Origin: Flavobacteriaceae bacterium
Lineage (GTDB): Bacteria > Bacteroidota > Bacteroidia > Flavobacteriales > Flavobacteriaceae
Direction of reading: 5' to 3'
Assembly (NCBI GenBank): GCA_020435885.1
Contig: JAGQYU010000075.1
Span: 1-23,908 of the forward strand
Length of the DNA stretch: 23,908 nucleotides
In this document: positions 15,221 through 23,600 of the stretch, piece after piece
Position numbering within the stretch: the first letter of the stretch is position 1
Layout of the letters: each line of letters starts with the position of its first letter
Position numbers and translations under genes: made by a program
Notes under the pieces: model-generated
The model's database searches: none
Told to the model about the DNA's origin: nothing
What the model saw: the letters and a program-made list of their open reading frames with translations, nothing else

Positions 15221-16392
15221 GGTATTTCAGTTTGAGGCAAAGGTTTACACAAAGTTTTATTTACAATCTTTTTCCTCATGAGTGCTTTATCATTGAAGTG
15301 TCTTGAAATATTCTGGATTATTTCAGTATAATTATCAACATCACCTTTTTGATGGTAAAATATTTTTATAGACTTGCAATTTTCATGTTCAAATAAATTA
15401 TTTAGTAATACTCTGTCAGACAAACCACAAGAGTGCCCCATTATAATAATCTGGTATTTGTTTCTATTGATAAAACTCAATAGCTCATCATACTTCGAGT
15501 TTTGTAGATATTGAAAAGATTTAAAATTTCTTAAATATTCATTATCATCAATGTTTTCTGTTTTTTTGTAGTCATCATCCATTTCATCACCAAATCCGAA
15601 TACAATAGGGTATTCAAAATCCGTTACTTTTCCGTGTATGTGGTTGCAAGTAACATCCTCCTCACCTATTAATTCTAAATATTTAATTGTTGTCGGAGTA
15701 TAGTTAAAATTCAAATAATATGCAGTTGATATTGGCTGTCCATTACTTCTTTCTATTTTTAATAACTCTTCTAAATCTAGAATATCCTTGGTTGAGTTAA
15801 ATTCTTTAAATAAACTATGTTCATTATTGAAAATCGAAATTGGTTTCATAACATTATAAAAACCGCTCCAATACATACTTTCCTTACCTTCAAAGTCATA
15901 AAAATCAAGTACTTTCTCTTTCAAATATTTTTCTAATAAGTCTTTTACTATATCAAATTCTTTATTAAGAGTTTTAATATCCTTACTATATTTTCTACGT
16001 CTCGTTTCTTTAATGGCAATTTCTTTTAACAAGGTATAATATAAATTTTCAATATCTACCCAGTTTTCAATATTTTGTCTTTGCATTATCAACCTAAAAA
16101 ATTCATTTTTAAAATATAATGCTATACTTCCATCACTATACCTATAACTTAAATCATCAGGCTTCATTCTCAAATTTGGAAAAAACCTCTTATTTGCAAA
16201 TAATATCTGTAAATCTTTAAATGATTCAATTCCAGAAGTATCGATATGTCCACTAATATCTAATTGAATTAAATCATCATTTTTCCTCCCATCAATTCCC
16301 AATGTCCAATAATCATTTATAAAATGATTGTAAGAAGTTGGTAGACCATGTGCTAAATCAAAACCATTACCAATAATGAAAAGTCTATTCAT
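15211..16392 (-). CDS. abiH: AbiH-family abortive infection protein
   Basis: A 393-residue product of the AbiH family, first described in Lactococcus as a phage abortive-infection protein. Visible motifs in order: IIGNGFDLAHGLPTSY (6-21), NWVDIENLYY (110-119), LNFNYT (227-232), NHIHG (250-254), FGFGDE (265-270) and GHSCGLSDRVLLNNLF (319-334). The order glycine loop with GLPT, NxNY, then HG, then GHS/GLSD resembles SIR2-like NAD-binding domains; this is inference. No signal peptide or membrane segment is seen, so it is cytoplasmic. The middle (about 125-215) is helical, charged and AT-rich. It stands alone between housekeeping-type genes, with no toxin-antitoxin partner, transposase or other defence gene nearby. 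The ATG at 16392 follows a promoter box. Confidence 0.88.
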   Translation of the reverse strand: MNRLFIIGNGFDLAHGLPTSYNHFINDYWTLGIDGRKNDDLIQLDISGHIDTSGIESFKDLQILFANKRFFPNLRMKPDDLSYRYSDGSIALYFKNEFFRLIMQRQNIENWVDIENLYYTLLKEIAIKETRRRKYSKDIKTLNKEFDIVKDLLEKYLKEKVLDFYDFEGKESMYWSGFYNVMKPISIFNNEHSLFKEFNSTKDILDLEELLKIERSNGQPISTAYYLNFNYTPTTIKYLELIGEEDVTCNHIHGKVTDFEYPIVFGFGDEMDDDYKKTENIDDNEYLRNFKSFQYLQNSKYDELLSFINRNKYQIIIMGHSCGLSDRVLLNNLFEHENCKSIKIFYHQKGDVDNYTEIIQNISRHFNDKALMRKKIVNKTLCKPLPQTEIPKK

Positions 16393-16409
16393 ATCAAATT
16401 TCTTTTATT

Positions 16410-16417
16410 CAAATTTA
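16410..16417 (-). promoter_or_regulatory. -7 promoter box for abiH
   Basis: TAAATTTG on the minus strand fits TAnnTTTG, 17 bases before the abiH ATG at 16392. No TTG at canonical spacing was found upstream. Confidence 0.5.
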
Positions 16418-16437
16418 CTCATTTATGAAATAAAAGT

Positions 16438-16445
16438 TAATTTTG
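16438..16445 (+). promoter_or_regulatory. -7 promoter box for the alpha/beta hydrolase gene
   Basis: TAATTTTG fits TAnnTTTG and ends 27 bases before the ATG at 16473. Its last four bases are the first four of the 20-bp palindrome. The TTG at 16443 that begins the longest frame is part of this box and is rejected as a start. Confidence 0.5.
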
Positions 16446-16461
16446 ATACTTAAGTATCAAA
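16442..16461. repeat. Perfect 20-bp palindrome, probable operator
   Basis: TTTGATACTTAAGTATCAAA is identical to its reverse complement with no spacer. It overlaps the end of the -7 box and the expected transcription start of the alpha/beta hydrolase gene and lies 49 bases upstream of the divergent abiH start. Position and symmetry suit binding by a dimeric repressor. No regulator gene is present in the window. Confidence 0.6.
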
Positions 16462-16472
16462 TCGTTCACTTT

Positions 16473-17255
16473 ATGGAGTTAAGCTATAAAAAAATATCTG
16501 TTGAATATACCGACAAAGGTAAAGGTACTGCTGTAGTCTTGCTTCATGGTTTTTTAGAGAATAGTACTATGTGGAGTTCTTTTGCCACTGAGCTTTCCTT
16601 AAAGAACCGCATTATAACTATCGATTTGTTGGGGCATGGTAAAACAGGTTGTCTAGGCTATATCCACACTATTGAAGATCAAGCCGAAATGGTATTGGCA
16701 GTGCTCAATCATCTGCATTTAAAAAAATACATTCTGGTGGGGCACAGTATGGGTGGTTACGTGGCGTTGGCTATTGCGGAAATGAAACCCAACAATATAA
16801 AAGGGCTTTGTTTGATGAATTCTACCGCTCAGGAAGATTCCGAAGAGAAAAAGAAAAACCGAGATAGAGCCATAAAGGCCGTTAAGCATAATAAAAGAAC
16901 TTTTATCAAATCTGCTATTCCTTGCCTTTTCTCTGAAAAAAACAAATCCGTTTTTAGGGAAGAAATTGCCGAAATAACTGAGGAAGCTATCGAAATGCCC
17001 ACACAAGGTATTATCGCCGCATTGGAAGGTATGAAAATCCGTAAAGACAGAAGTCACATTCTAAAAGAAAGTGATTACAATAAAATGATCGTTATCGGCA
17101 AACAAGACCCTGCACTAGAATACGAATCACTGATAGAGCATGTAAAAGGAACGGATGTAAAAGTTGCCGAATTTCCTGATGGGCACATGAGCCATATTGA
17201 AAATAAAACAGAAGTATTTCATACCATCCGCAACTTTATTTGGTCTTGTGATTAA
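16473..17255 (+). CDS. Alpha/beta-fold hydrolase
   Basis: A 260-residue cytoplasmic alpha/beta hydrolase with an intact catalytic triad: nucleophile Ser92 in GHSMGG, Asp212 in GKQDPALEYES and His238 in DGHMSHIE. The oxyanion-hole motif LLHGFLEN lies at about 23-30. A charged lid region (EDSEEKKKNRDRAIKAV) follows strand 6. The fold covers esterases, MenH-like enzymes and others, and the substrate cannot be told. The ATG at 16473 is preferred to the TTG 30 bases upstream, which lies in the promoter box and palindrome. It is divergent from abiH and converges on the CPBP gene with five bases between stop codons. Confidence 0.88.
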   Translation: MELSYKKISVEYTDKGKGTAVVLLHGFLENSTMWSSFATELSLKNRIITIDLLGHGKTGCLGYIHTIEDQAEMVLAVLNHLHLKKYILVGHSMGGYVALAIAEMKPNNIKGLCLMNSTAQEDSEEKKKNRDRAIKAVKHNKRTFIKSAIPCLFSEKNKSVFREEIAEITEEAIEMPTQGIIAALEGMKIRKDRSHILKESDYNKMIVIGKQDPALEYESLIEHVKGTDVKVAEFPDGHMSHIENKTEVFHTIRNFIWSCD

Positions 17256-17264
17256 TTTAATCAC
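17248..17264. repeat. Palindrome spanning two convergent stop codons
   Basis: GTGATTAA and TTAATCAC are perfect 8-base arms around a single T. It contains the TAA of the hydrolase gene (17253-17255) and the TGA of the CPBP gene (17261-17263, minus). There is no T-run on either side, so it is at best a weak bidirectional terminator. Confidence 0.4.
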
Positions 17265-17971
17265 TGATTTAGCATGGCAAACGATAAGAGTGCTCCAACC
17301 AGGTTAAGCCCACAATGCGTATAAATAGCCAATTTTAAACTTCTAGTTTTCCATGTCATATAAATCATTGGTATTAATGCAACTATCAGTGTTAAATAGA
17401 TTTGAGGTTGCCAAAAATGATAAATCGAAAAAAGTATGGCACTTAAAAAAGGGGCAAATTTTCCAAAACTTTTCATTCTTGGTAACAAATATCCACGAAA
17501 ATATATTTCTTCAAAATAAGGAGCAACCAAACCATTTAAAATTAAATTAAGAATCAAGGTAATAGTGATAATTTTTTTAGAATATCCTTGAAAATTAGTA
17601 AGATTATACCATTTGGGGAGCCAATAAAGTAACTTATCCTCTAATATAGTATTTAAAGGCTGCGTTATTCCGTAAATTATAAAAGCAAAAATAATCAGGC
17701 CTAATGTGTAAAGTATTAATTTATTCTTATGCAACTGTTCGTTGTAAGTAAATAAATCTTTGATTATTTCTTTACTTTCTCTACGTTTTGCTCTTTTTAA
17801 ATGTAAATAAATAGTTGGCACAATTATTAAAGGTATACCTCCTAAAAGTATGATTTGAGGAGGTATACCTTTATCATAAGCTAAAGGAGTAAAAATTATA
17901 AAAAATATAGTAAGTAAAATACCGGGGTAAAAATGATATAACACAATTCGAAAAAGTGATAGTTGTTTCAT
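17261..17971 (-). CDS. CPBP-family intramembrane metalloprotease
   Basis: A 236-residue polytopic inner-membrane protein with the CPBP (CAAX protease and bacteriocin-processing, Abi) motifs: EExxxR in FEEIYFRG (Glu154, Glu155, Arg159), His185 in LFSIYHFWQP, and HxxxN in THCGLN (His219, Asn223). Hydrophobic segments lie at about 12-30, 38-57, 86-105, 134-150, 173-190 and 193-208. The family includes prenyl-protein (type II CAAX) endopeptidases and bacteriocin self-immunity proteins; the substrate here is unknown. It starts 9 bases after the DUF6958-like gene, so it is the third gene of that operon. The DNA for residues 33-48 contains a 16-bp perfect inverted repeat. Confidence 0.9.
   Translation of the reverse strand: MKQLSLFRIVLYHFYPGILLTIFFIIFTPLAYDKGIPPQIILLGGIPLIIVPTIYLHLKRAKRRESKEIIKDLFTYNEQLHKNKLILYTLGLIIFAFIIYGITQPLNTILEDKLLYWLPKWYNLTNFQGYSKKIITITLILNLILNGLVAPYFEEIYFRGYLLPRMKSFGKFAPFLSAILFSIYHFWQPQIYLTLIVALIPMIYMTWKTRSLKLAIYTHCGLNLVGALLSFAMLNQ
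17828..17873. repeat. Perfect 16-bp inverted repeat inside the CPBP gene
   Basis: TAAAGGTATACCTCCT (17828-17843) and AGGAGGTATACCTTTA (17858-17873) pair fully around a 14-base loop. Each arm also contains the 10-bp palindrome AGGTATACCT. It encodes the repeated GIP peptides in DKGIPPQIILLGGIPL (residues 33-48). A strong mRNA hairpin is expected about 100 bases into the gene. Confidence 0.75.
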
Positions 17972-17980
17972 CGTTTCATT

Positions 17981-18268
17981 TTAAATCTTTAACCTTAATT
18001 TATGCGGACTTGTTTTTGGAATTCTCTCAATAATTCCTCTGGCTTCTAAATCTAATTTAACCGTAACAATATACCATGTTATTTTTCCGTCAAAAGAATC
18101 AGCAATCTGTTTTACAGCGATATCATCTAACTTTTCATAGCTTATTTCCCCATATTTAGCTATAGTTTTAAGAATAAAATCTTTAATAATATCATAACGT
18201 CTTTTCAAAATGTTAACACCCTTTTTTCCTTTCGGATGTAGAGTCATTATTTTTTCTTCAGTTCTCAT
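17981..18268 (-). CDS. DUF6958-like small protein, winged-helix-like
   Basis: A 95-residue basic protein beginning MRTEEKIMTLHPKGKKGVNI and ending with ARGIIERIPKTSPHKLRL. The wording (TLHPKGKKGVNI, FDGKITWYIVTVKLDLEARGIIER) fits the DUF6958 family as I recall it; function is unknown. The predicted pattern of helices followed by a short strand pair resembles a winged helix, so DNA or RNA binding is possible but not shown. The ATG at 18268 overlaps the end of the amidohydrolase gene by 11 bases, implying translational coupling; a longer frame from 18286 is unlikely. An internal ATG at 18247 is an alternative start. Confidence 0.7.
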   Translation of the reverse strand: MRTEEKIMTLHPKGKKGVNILKRRYDIIKDFILKTIAKYGEISYEKLDDIAVKQIADSFDGKITWYIVTVKLDLEARGIIERIPKTSPHKLRLKI

Positions 18269-19274
18269 TTTTAAAATTATTAGCAATTATCATTTCTATT
18301 TGGTTTTCTGTGAAACCTACCTTTTTCTTTAAAACTTTTATATAACCTTCTGTATCATATAATGGATAATCTGTCCCAAAAGTAATGTACTTAAAACCTA
18401 ATTTATGTACATAATCTTTTAATTCGCTAAACTCCTCATCACTCAACTTTGAAACCCCCTCACTATCTTTATCTAACGCTACAGCCGAGATATCGAATAC
18501 TATGTGATGATAAGATGTAATTTTCGATTTCATTTCCAAATATGCATCAATCACATTTTTGGTTTTTTGATTAAACCCACCTGATGTTCCAAAATGGGCT
18601 ATTTGTAATTTAACGGGTTCAATATCTTTTAATATAGTATCGATTAAAATTTGTACATCAGGATGACCAAATTTTGGATGACCATTATCAAAATGCAATA
18701 GAATGGGTATGTTGAGTTCTGCAGCTTTTTTAAAAATAGTTTTTACTTTAGATGCATGTTCAGGTTCTGTAAGATATACCTGAGAGACATTAAAATGGAG
18801 TTTTAATCCAACTTTAGGATTCTTAGAATAACACCTGTCAATCTCACTTGAGGCATTACTATTAAGTGGATCAACAGCAATATACGGGACAATCATATCA
18901 GGATGTTTTTGAAAAACAGATAGGATATAATCATTTTCCTGTTTCATCATTTCATAACCGTCATCCCCTTGGTAATAATCCCGATTCAAAAAAACATAGC
19001 CCATGCCTATGAGATTGACCTTATTAGCTTTATCGAGAGCCAAAATAGTATCGACATCAGCATAATATGCATCTGACTTAGAAAAATTAATTCCTATTTT
19101 TTTCCACTCAGATATTAATGTCGTACTCATAATATGAACATGATCGTCATATATCGTTTTTTCAAGTGAAGGTCCAGAATCTGAATCTTTTTGCTGTCCG
19201 CATGCTACTATTGCTATGAGTAATAGAATTATGCAGGCTTTCAACTTTATTTCACTAATGATCACATATTTCAT
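18258..19274 (-). CDS. Amidohydrolase-family lipoprotein
   Basis: A 338-residue metal-dependent hydrolase of the amidohydrolase-2 type, anchored as a lipoprotein: hydrophobic signal and lipobox AIVAC with Cys25. TIM-barrel metal motifs are visible: DDHVH (His45, His47), GLKLHF (155-161), LLHFDNGH (His194), IAHFG (His227) and FGTDYP (Asp302). The family cleaves amides, esters or decarboxylates; the substrate is unknown. It heads an operon with the DUF6958-like and CPBP genes. It lies 71 bases after susD, beyond a terminator hairpin. No exact TAnnTTTG box is visible in that gap, so transcription may come partly from read-through of susC-susD. Confidence 0.85.
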   Translation of the reverse strand: MKYVIISEIKLKACIILLLIAIVACGQQKDSDSGPSLEKTIYDDHVHIMSTTLISEWKKIGINFSKSDAYYADVDTILALDKANKVNLIGMGYVFLNRDYYQGDDGYEMMKQENDYILSVFQKHPDMIVPYIAVDPLNSNASSEIDRCYSKNPKVGLKLHFNVSQVYLTEPEHASKVKTIFKKAAELNIPILLHFDNGHPKFGHPDVQILIDTILKDIEPVKLQIAHFGTSGGFNQKTKNVIDAYLEMKSKITSYHHIVFDISAVALDKDSEGVSKLSDEEFSELKDYVHKLGFKYITFGTDYPLYDTEGYIKVLKKKVGFTENQIEMIIANNFKNEN

Positions 19275-19305
19275 TTCGATAAAATACTAATATATTCTTT
19301 TATAT

Positions 19306-19340
19306 AAAAAAAGCTACCTAATATCTAAGGCAGCTTTTTT
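19306..19340 (-). terminator. Rho-independent terminator after susD
   Basis: On the minus strand GCTGCCT (19334-19328) pairs with AGGTAGC (19319-19313), including one G-U, around an 8-base loop. Seven T (19312-19306) follow, and the A-run upstream extends the stem. It begins a few bases beyond the susD stop and precedes the amidohydrolase gene. Partial read-through could link the two units. Confidence 0.82.
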
Positions 19341-19345
19341 ACATT

Positions 19346-20662
19346 TTATTGATTCACCGAAGTTGGTTCAAAGAGGTCAACAAACCCAGGGAAATTTGAA
19401 TTAGAATCTACCTCAGTTTGAGGATACAGAAATCTCTGTGGTATAGTTGTATTGCCTTGAGTAGTATTTTTTACAGGCACTCCAATCAAATTATTTGTTC
19501 TTCTAACATCGTGAAAAACTTGAGTTGAACCGATTAGTGTTACGTATTTTTCTTCTAGAATTTCTTCTAGTAATGTTGCTCCTGATGAAGTAGAAACAGG
19601 GAAACTACCTCCATATTGAGCAGCCAGTTCAGTTCTAACTTCATTAAAAGGAGTTAATGCATCTCCTCCAGTCCTATGCGCTGCTTCAGCTTCTATGAGT
19701 TTTGTTTCATAATAAGAAATTATTGGGAAGCTAGCGTCTACTGCAAAATAACCATCAGCTTGTGTATTTAATTCAGTACCATCAAAATACTTTCTATTTA
19801 CATCACCAGGAGTGTTAAGAACTCTTGCAGTAATACCATTTATAATATTATAAAGGTGGCTATTATCTGCCGTTAAATATCCTTCTCTTTGTTCTCTGAC
19901 AAATTGATAAAAGAGGTTTTTAGCGCCTGTAGCATCTGCATGAGCAGATAATAAATCACCTGATCTACTAGATATACCTAATTGAGCTTCTGTAAGAGCT
20001 AGTGGATAATTTTTGGTTACTAAATAATATCTTGCTTTTAAGGAATGACCTATTTCAGACCATAAAGCATTGTTAGGTTCATAAACAGGTGTTCCATATG
20101 CAGCAGCTACACTTGCACTACCAACATTAGCTATACCAGTAGACAATAAACTTTGAGCAGCTTCAAAAAGTGAAGTTTGAGAGTCATAATTTGGATCTGG
20201 GAAGTTTACCAAATCCAATGCTTCTGTCCAAGGTGCATCACCCCATAAAGCAGCAACCTCTCCGATCATCATACCTTGCAAAATTTGTGAAACACCTTCT
20301 AATAACGCATCACCACTTTCAGCACCAGTTTGCTCTGCTAATATCGCTTGAGCTAATCCATTTGCATAAATATCATTCCAGTCATCATCATAATCGCCAG
20401 AAGTTGTAAGGTAATTATTTCCTAATGTAATATATTGCCTATCACATCCACAAAATTGATCAGTCCACATACCTGCAACACGTGCATTTTGACTCGAAGC
20501 CATTTTAACTACTGCAAGGTTTGTTTGACCTATCAATAAATCTCCAGGAGCAGTAGTGAAATTATTAGGATCCTCATTTATTCCATCCGTAAAGTTACTA
20601 CATGAAGCTAAAATCACTACAAGCAATAAACTGAGATATTTATAAAAATTTTTGTTTTTCAT
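19346..20662 (-). CDS. SusD/RagB-type outer-membrane lipoprotein
   Basis: The surface-exposed lipoprotein partner that caps a SusC-type transporter and captures ligand. The 438 residues begin with a signal and lipobox (VILASC, Cys21), then TPR-like helices and the SusD-typical ISYYETKLIEAEA (about 310-322) and the C-terminal RFLYPQTEVDSN. The wording near the N-terminus (MWTDQFCGCDRQYITLGNNY and DDDWNDIYANGL) suits the SusD-like_2 branch rather than classical starch-type SusD. An unusual CGC pair (Cys71, Cys73) is present. It starts 18 bases after the susC stop, as expected for an operon, and is followed by a terminator. The ligand is unknown; no carbohydrate-active enzyme lies in the window. 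Confidence 0.93.
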   Translation of the reverse strand: MKNKNFYKYLSLLLVVILASCSNFTDGINEDPNNFTTAPGDLLIGQTNLAVVKMASSQNARVAGMWTDQFCGCDRQYITLGNNYLTTSGDYDDDWNDIYANGLAQAILAEQTGAESGDALLEGVSQILQGMMIGEVAALWGDAPWTEALDLVNFPDPNYDSQTSLFEAAQSLLSTGIANVGSASVAAAYGTPVYEPNNALWSEIGHSLKARYYLVTKNYPLALTEAQLGISSRSGDLLSAHADATGAKNLFYQFVREQREGYLTADNSHLYNIINGITARVLNTPGDVNRKYFDGTELNTQADGYFAVDASFPIISYYETKLIEAEAAHRTGGDALTPFNEVRTELAAQYGGSFPVSTSSGATLLEEILEEKYVTLIGSTQVFHDVRRTNNLIGVPVKNTTQGNTTIPQRFLYPQTEVDSNSNFPGFVDLFEPTSVNQ

Positions 20663-20680
20663 TGTTATATATTTTAATAA

Positions 20681-23600
20681 TTAGAACCCGAATTTGATTG
20701 TAAGGGCATAACTTTGAGTTGCCGGATTAGTAAAATAGTCTAATCCACGACCTAGAGTGGCTCCTGTAAGGTTGATATCAGGATCAAAACCTTCAATATC
20801 TGTCCATAAAGCTAGGTTTCTTCCAGTTAAGGTAACAGATAAGTCAGTAAAGCCAATTTTACTTATCATCTTTTGAGGGAATTGATATCCAATGGATACT
20901 TCTCTCAAACGAGTCCAAGAGGCATCTTGAATAAACGTTTCACTCTGGTTTCCAAAGCCACCACCGTCAATTGTATACCACTCAGAGTCTAAAGCTACAG
21001 GCCCACCACCAAAATCAGAAATAATACCTCTAAAAGTTGTACCTGCAGGAATTACTCTACCATCATAAGTGTTTAAATTTTGTGAAGCAACTGTTTCATT
21101 AGCTGTTTCAGGGTGAATACCAAAATATTTCAAAACACCTTCAGTTCCTGTCCAATGATCGTTACCTTGCGATGTTTCAAATTGAGCTGAAAGAGTTATC
21201 CCTTTGTAAGAGAATACAGTTCCTAAACCACCTATCCAATCAGGGTTTGGATCACCAATTACTCCTTCATCGGGTGCTAAAACCGGAAATCCTGAAGAGT
21301 TTAATACATAACTTCCATCATCGTTATGTTGAAATCTACCTCCCCAAAGCGCGCCAATAGCATGACCTTCAACAACTCTAGAAGATGTTCCTGTAAACCC
21401 TGCAAGGAAAACTGATTGTACACCACTTAAATCGGTTACTAAGTTGTCATTATGAGAGTAATTAGCATTCAACGTCCATTTAAAGTCATCATTAGTAATT
21501 AAATTTAACCCTAAATCAATCTCTAACCCTTTGTTAGTAATTTCGGCAGCGTTAGCAAGTGTACTGCTATAACCTGTAGAAGCAGGAACTGAAATCGGTA
21601 ATATAGCATCCTCAGTTACACGGTCGTAGTAGGTTACACCTAAAGTTACCTTATTATGAAAGAAACGGAAGTCAGCTCCAACTTCAAATTCTTTAACCCT
21701 TTCTTCTTTAAGGTCAGGATTACCTAATGTATTGCTTCTTGTAAATGGATTACCATATGCTGATGCATTCAGTCCATCACCCCATGATGAGGCTATACCA
21801 CCAGGTCCAAATGTAGTGCTACTAGAGTATACTCCAGGCTCAATACCAATTTCACCATAAGAAGCTCTTAACTTACCAAAAGATAAGAAATTGTTCTCGC
21901 CAATGATTTCTGAAAACTGCCAACCTAATGACGCACTAGGGTAGAAAACATTGGTTTCTAACGTAGAAGGTCTTTCATACCTACCGGTAGCTTCAAAATA
22001 GAGTTGATTGAATAAATCTAAATTTAAAACAGCATAAGCTCCTGATTTTCTTGATTCACTTTTAAAGCTGCTAGGTAATTCATTTTCAGCATTTGCATTT
22101 CCAAAAATCCTTAATTCATCTACATCTGGGTTAGTGAATTCAGTTGAAACCCCCGTCAATCTAGAATATTCATTTTTATCTAGAGTTGTACCTAAAATTA
22201 AACCAACATTAAAATCATCAGAGATTGATTTGTTGTATTGTAAAAATAGGTTTACATTTTGAGTTTTTTCTTGGATTTCATCTTGTTGATATGATCCTGT
22301 GCCGCCTCCGGCAGAATTTATTGGGAAAAATGTTTCTCTATGATCTGTATAATAATCTAAACCATATCTTGCTGTAAAACTTAGATCATCTCTTAATTTC
22401 CAAATCAATTCTGGTGTTATAATAAAGCGCTCTACTTTATTAGGGTTATCTTGTTCATTAATAGTCCATCCTGGGTTATTATAAGCAGGAGGTGCATCAC
22501 CTAAATAACGTCTATAACTTCTATGAGAATTTGGTGTTGGTACGTTGGCACTGTTATAATAAGTACCAATATAATCTCTATTATCGAAATCAGGAGCCGT
22601 TCTTAAATATCCTAAATATAAACCTGCTGAGTTTGATCCTTGTTGAACTCTATCTGAACGAACCTTAGAGTAAGTAGTATTAAACTTTGCTGAGATTTTT
22701 TCAGTAAGATTAATATTATGATTTAATCTTATAGTTTGTCTTCTATAATTAGAACGGCCTTTAATAATACCATTTTGATCCCAATCACTATAACTCATAA
22801 AAGTACTACTATTCTCATTTCCATAAGTAATACTAGCTGATTTGTCAAAAGTAAACCCATCACCAAATACTTGGTTTCTGTTAATCTCATTAAAGACTTC
22901 AGTACTGTTTTTACTTGTAATAGGATAAATAATATTACCCGTTGCCGATTCAAATCTTCTATTACCAACAGTTACACCATCAGCACCTCCAGACCTTGCA
23001 GAAATTCTATCTCCCCATGAAAATCCAGTATTTGGAACCCAAATACCTCCATCAGATGAAAAGTCACTTCCTATACCAGCCCACCATGCGGGGTATCCTT
23101 GACCAAATGTATCTTGCTTTTCAAATTCTACATTTATTTTATCTACAATAAGAGTTGATCTAACCGATACAGCTAATTTTTTTGCACCTGATCTACCTTG
23201 TTTAGTTTTGATAACAATTACACCGTTAGCAGCACCTGTACCCCAAACAGCAGCAGCAGCAGCGCCTTTTAAAACGGTTACACTTTCAATATCATCTTGA
23301 TTAAGGTCATTTAAACGTGATTGCTCTGCAACACCAGCTGTATTTCCATTGATGTTAACACTATTATTGGAAATAGGTGTACCGTCTAAAATAATAAGAG
23401 GATTGGCGCTTGAATTGAAACTGTTTTGACCTCTAATCTGAATATAAGCACCAGATCCTGGGTCACCGGTATTCCTAGTAATTTTTAAACCTGATGTTTT
23501 ACCGGCCAACCCTTGAATGACACCAGCTTCGGTGGCTCTATTCAAAGCATCTGTATTTACAGTTGTAGATGAGCTTAAATCCTCATCTTTTTTCTTTTCA

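Noticed and set aside
13223..19274. A multi-gene defence island around abiH
   Set aside because: Neighbours are a peptidase, hydrolases and a lipoprotein with no toxin, restriction, nuclease, integrase or CRISPR signal; only AbiH itself supports defence. CPBP and DUF6973 families do occur in immunity contexts but nothing here links them.
23240..23265. GCA repeat run within susC
   Set aside because: It encodes the poly-Ala of the SusC plug signature, common in this family.
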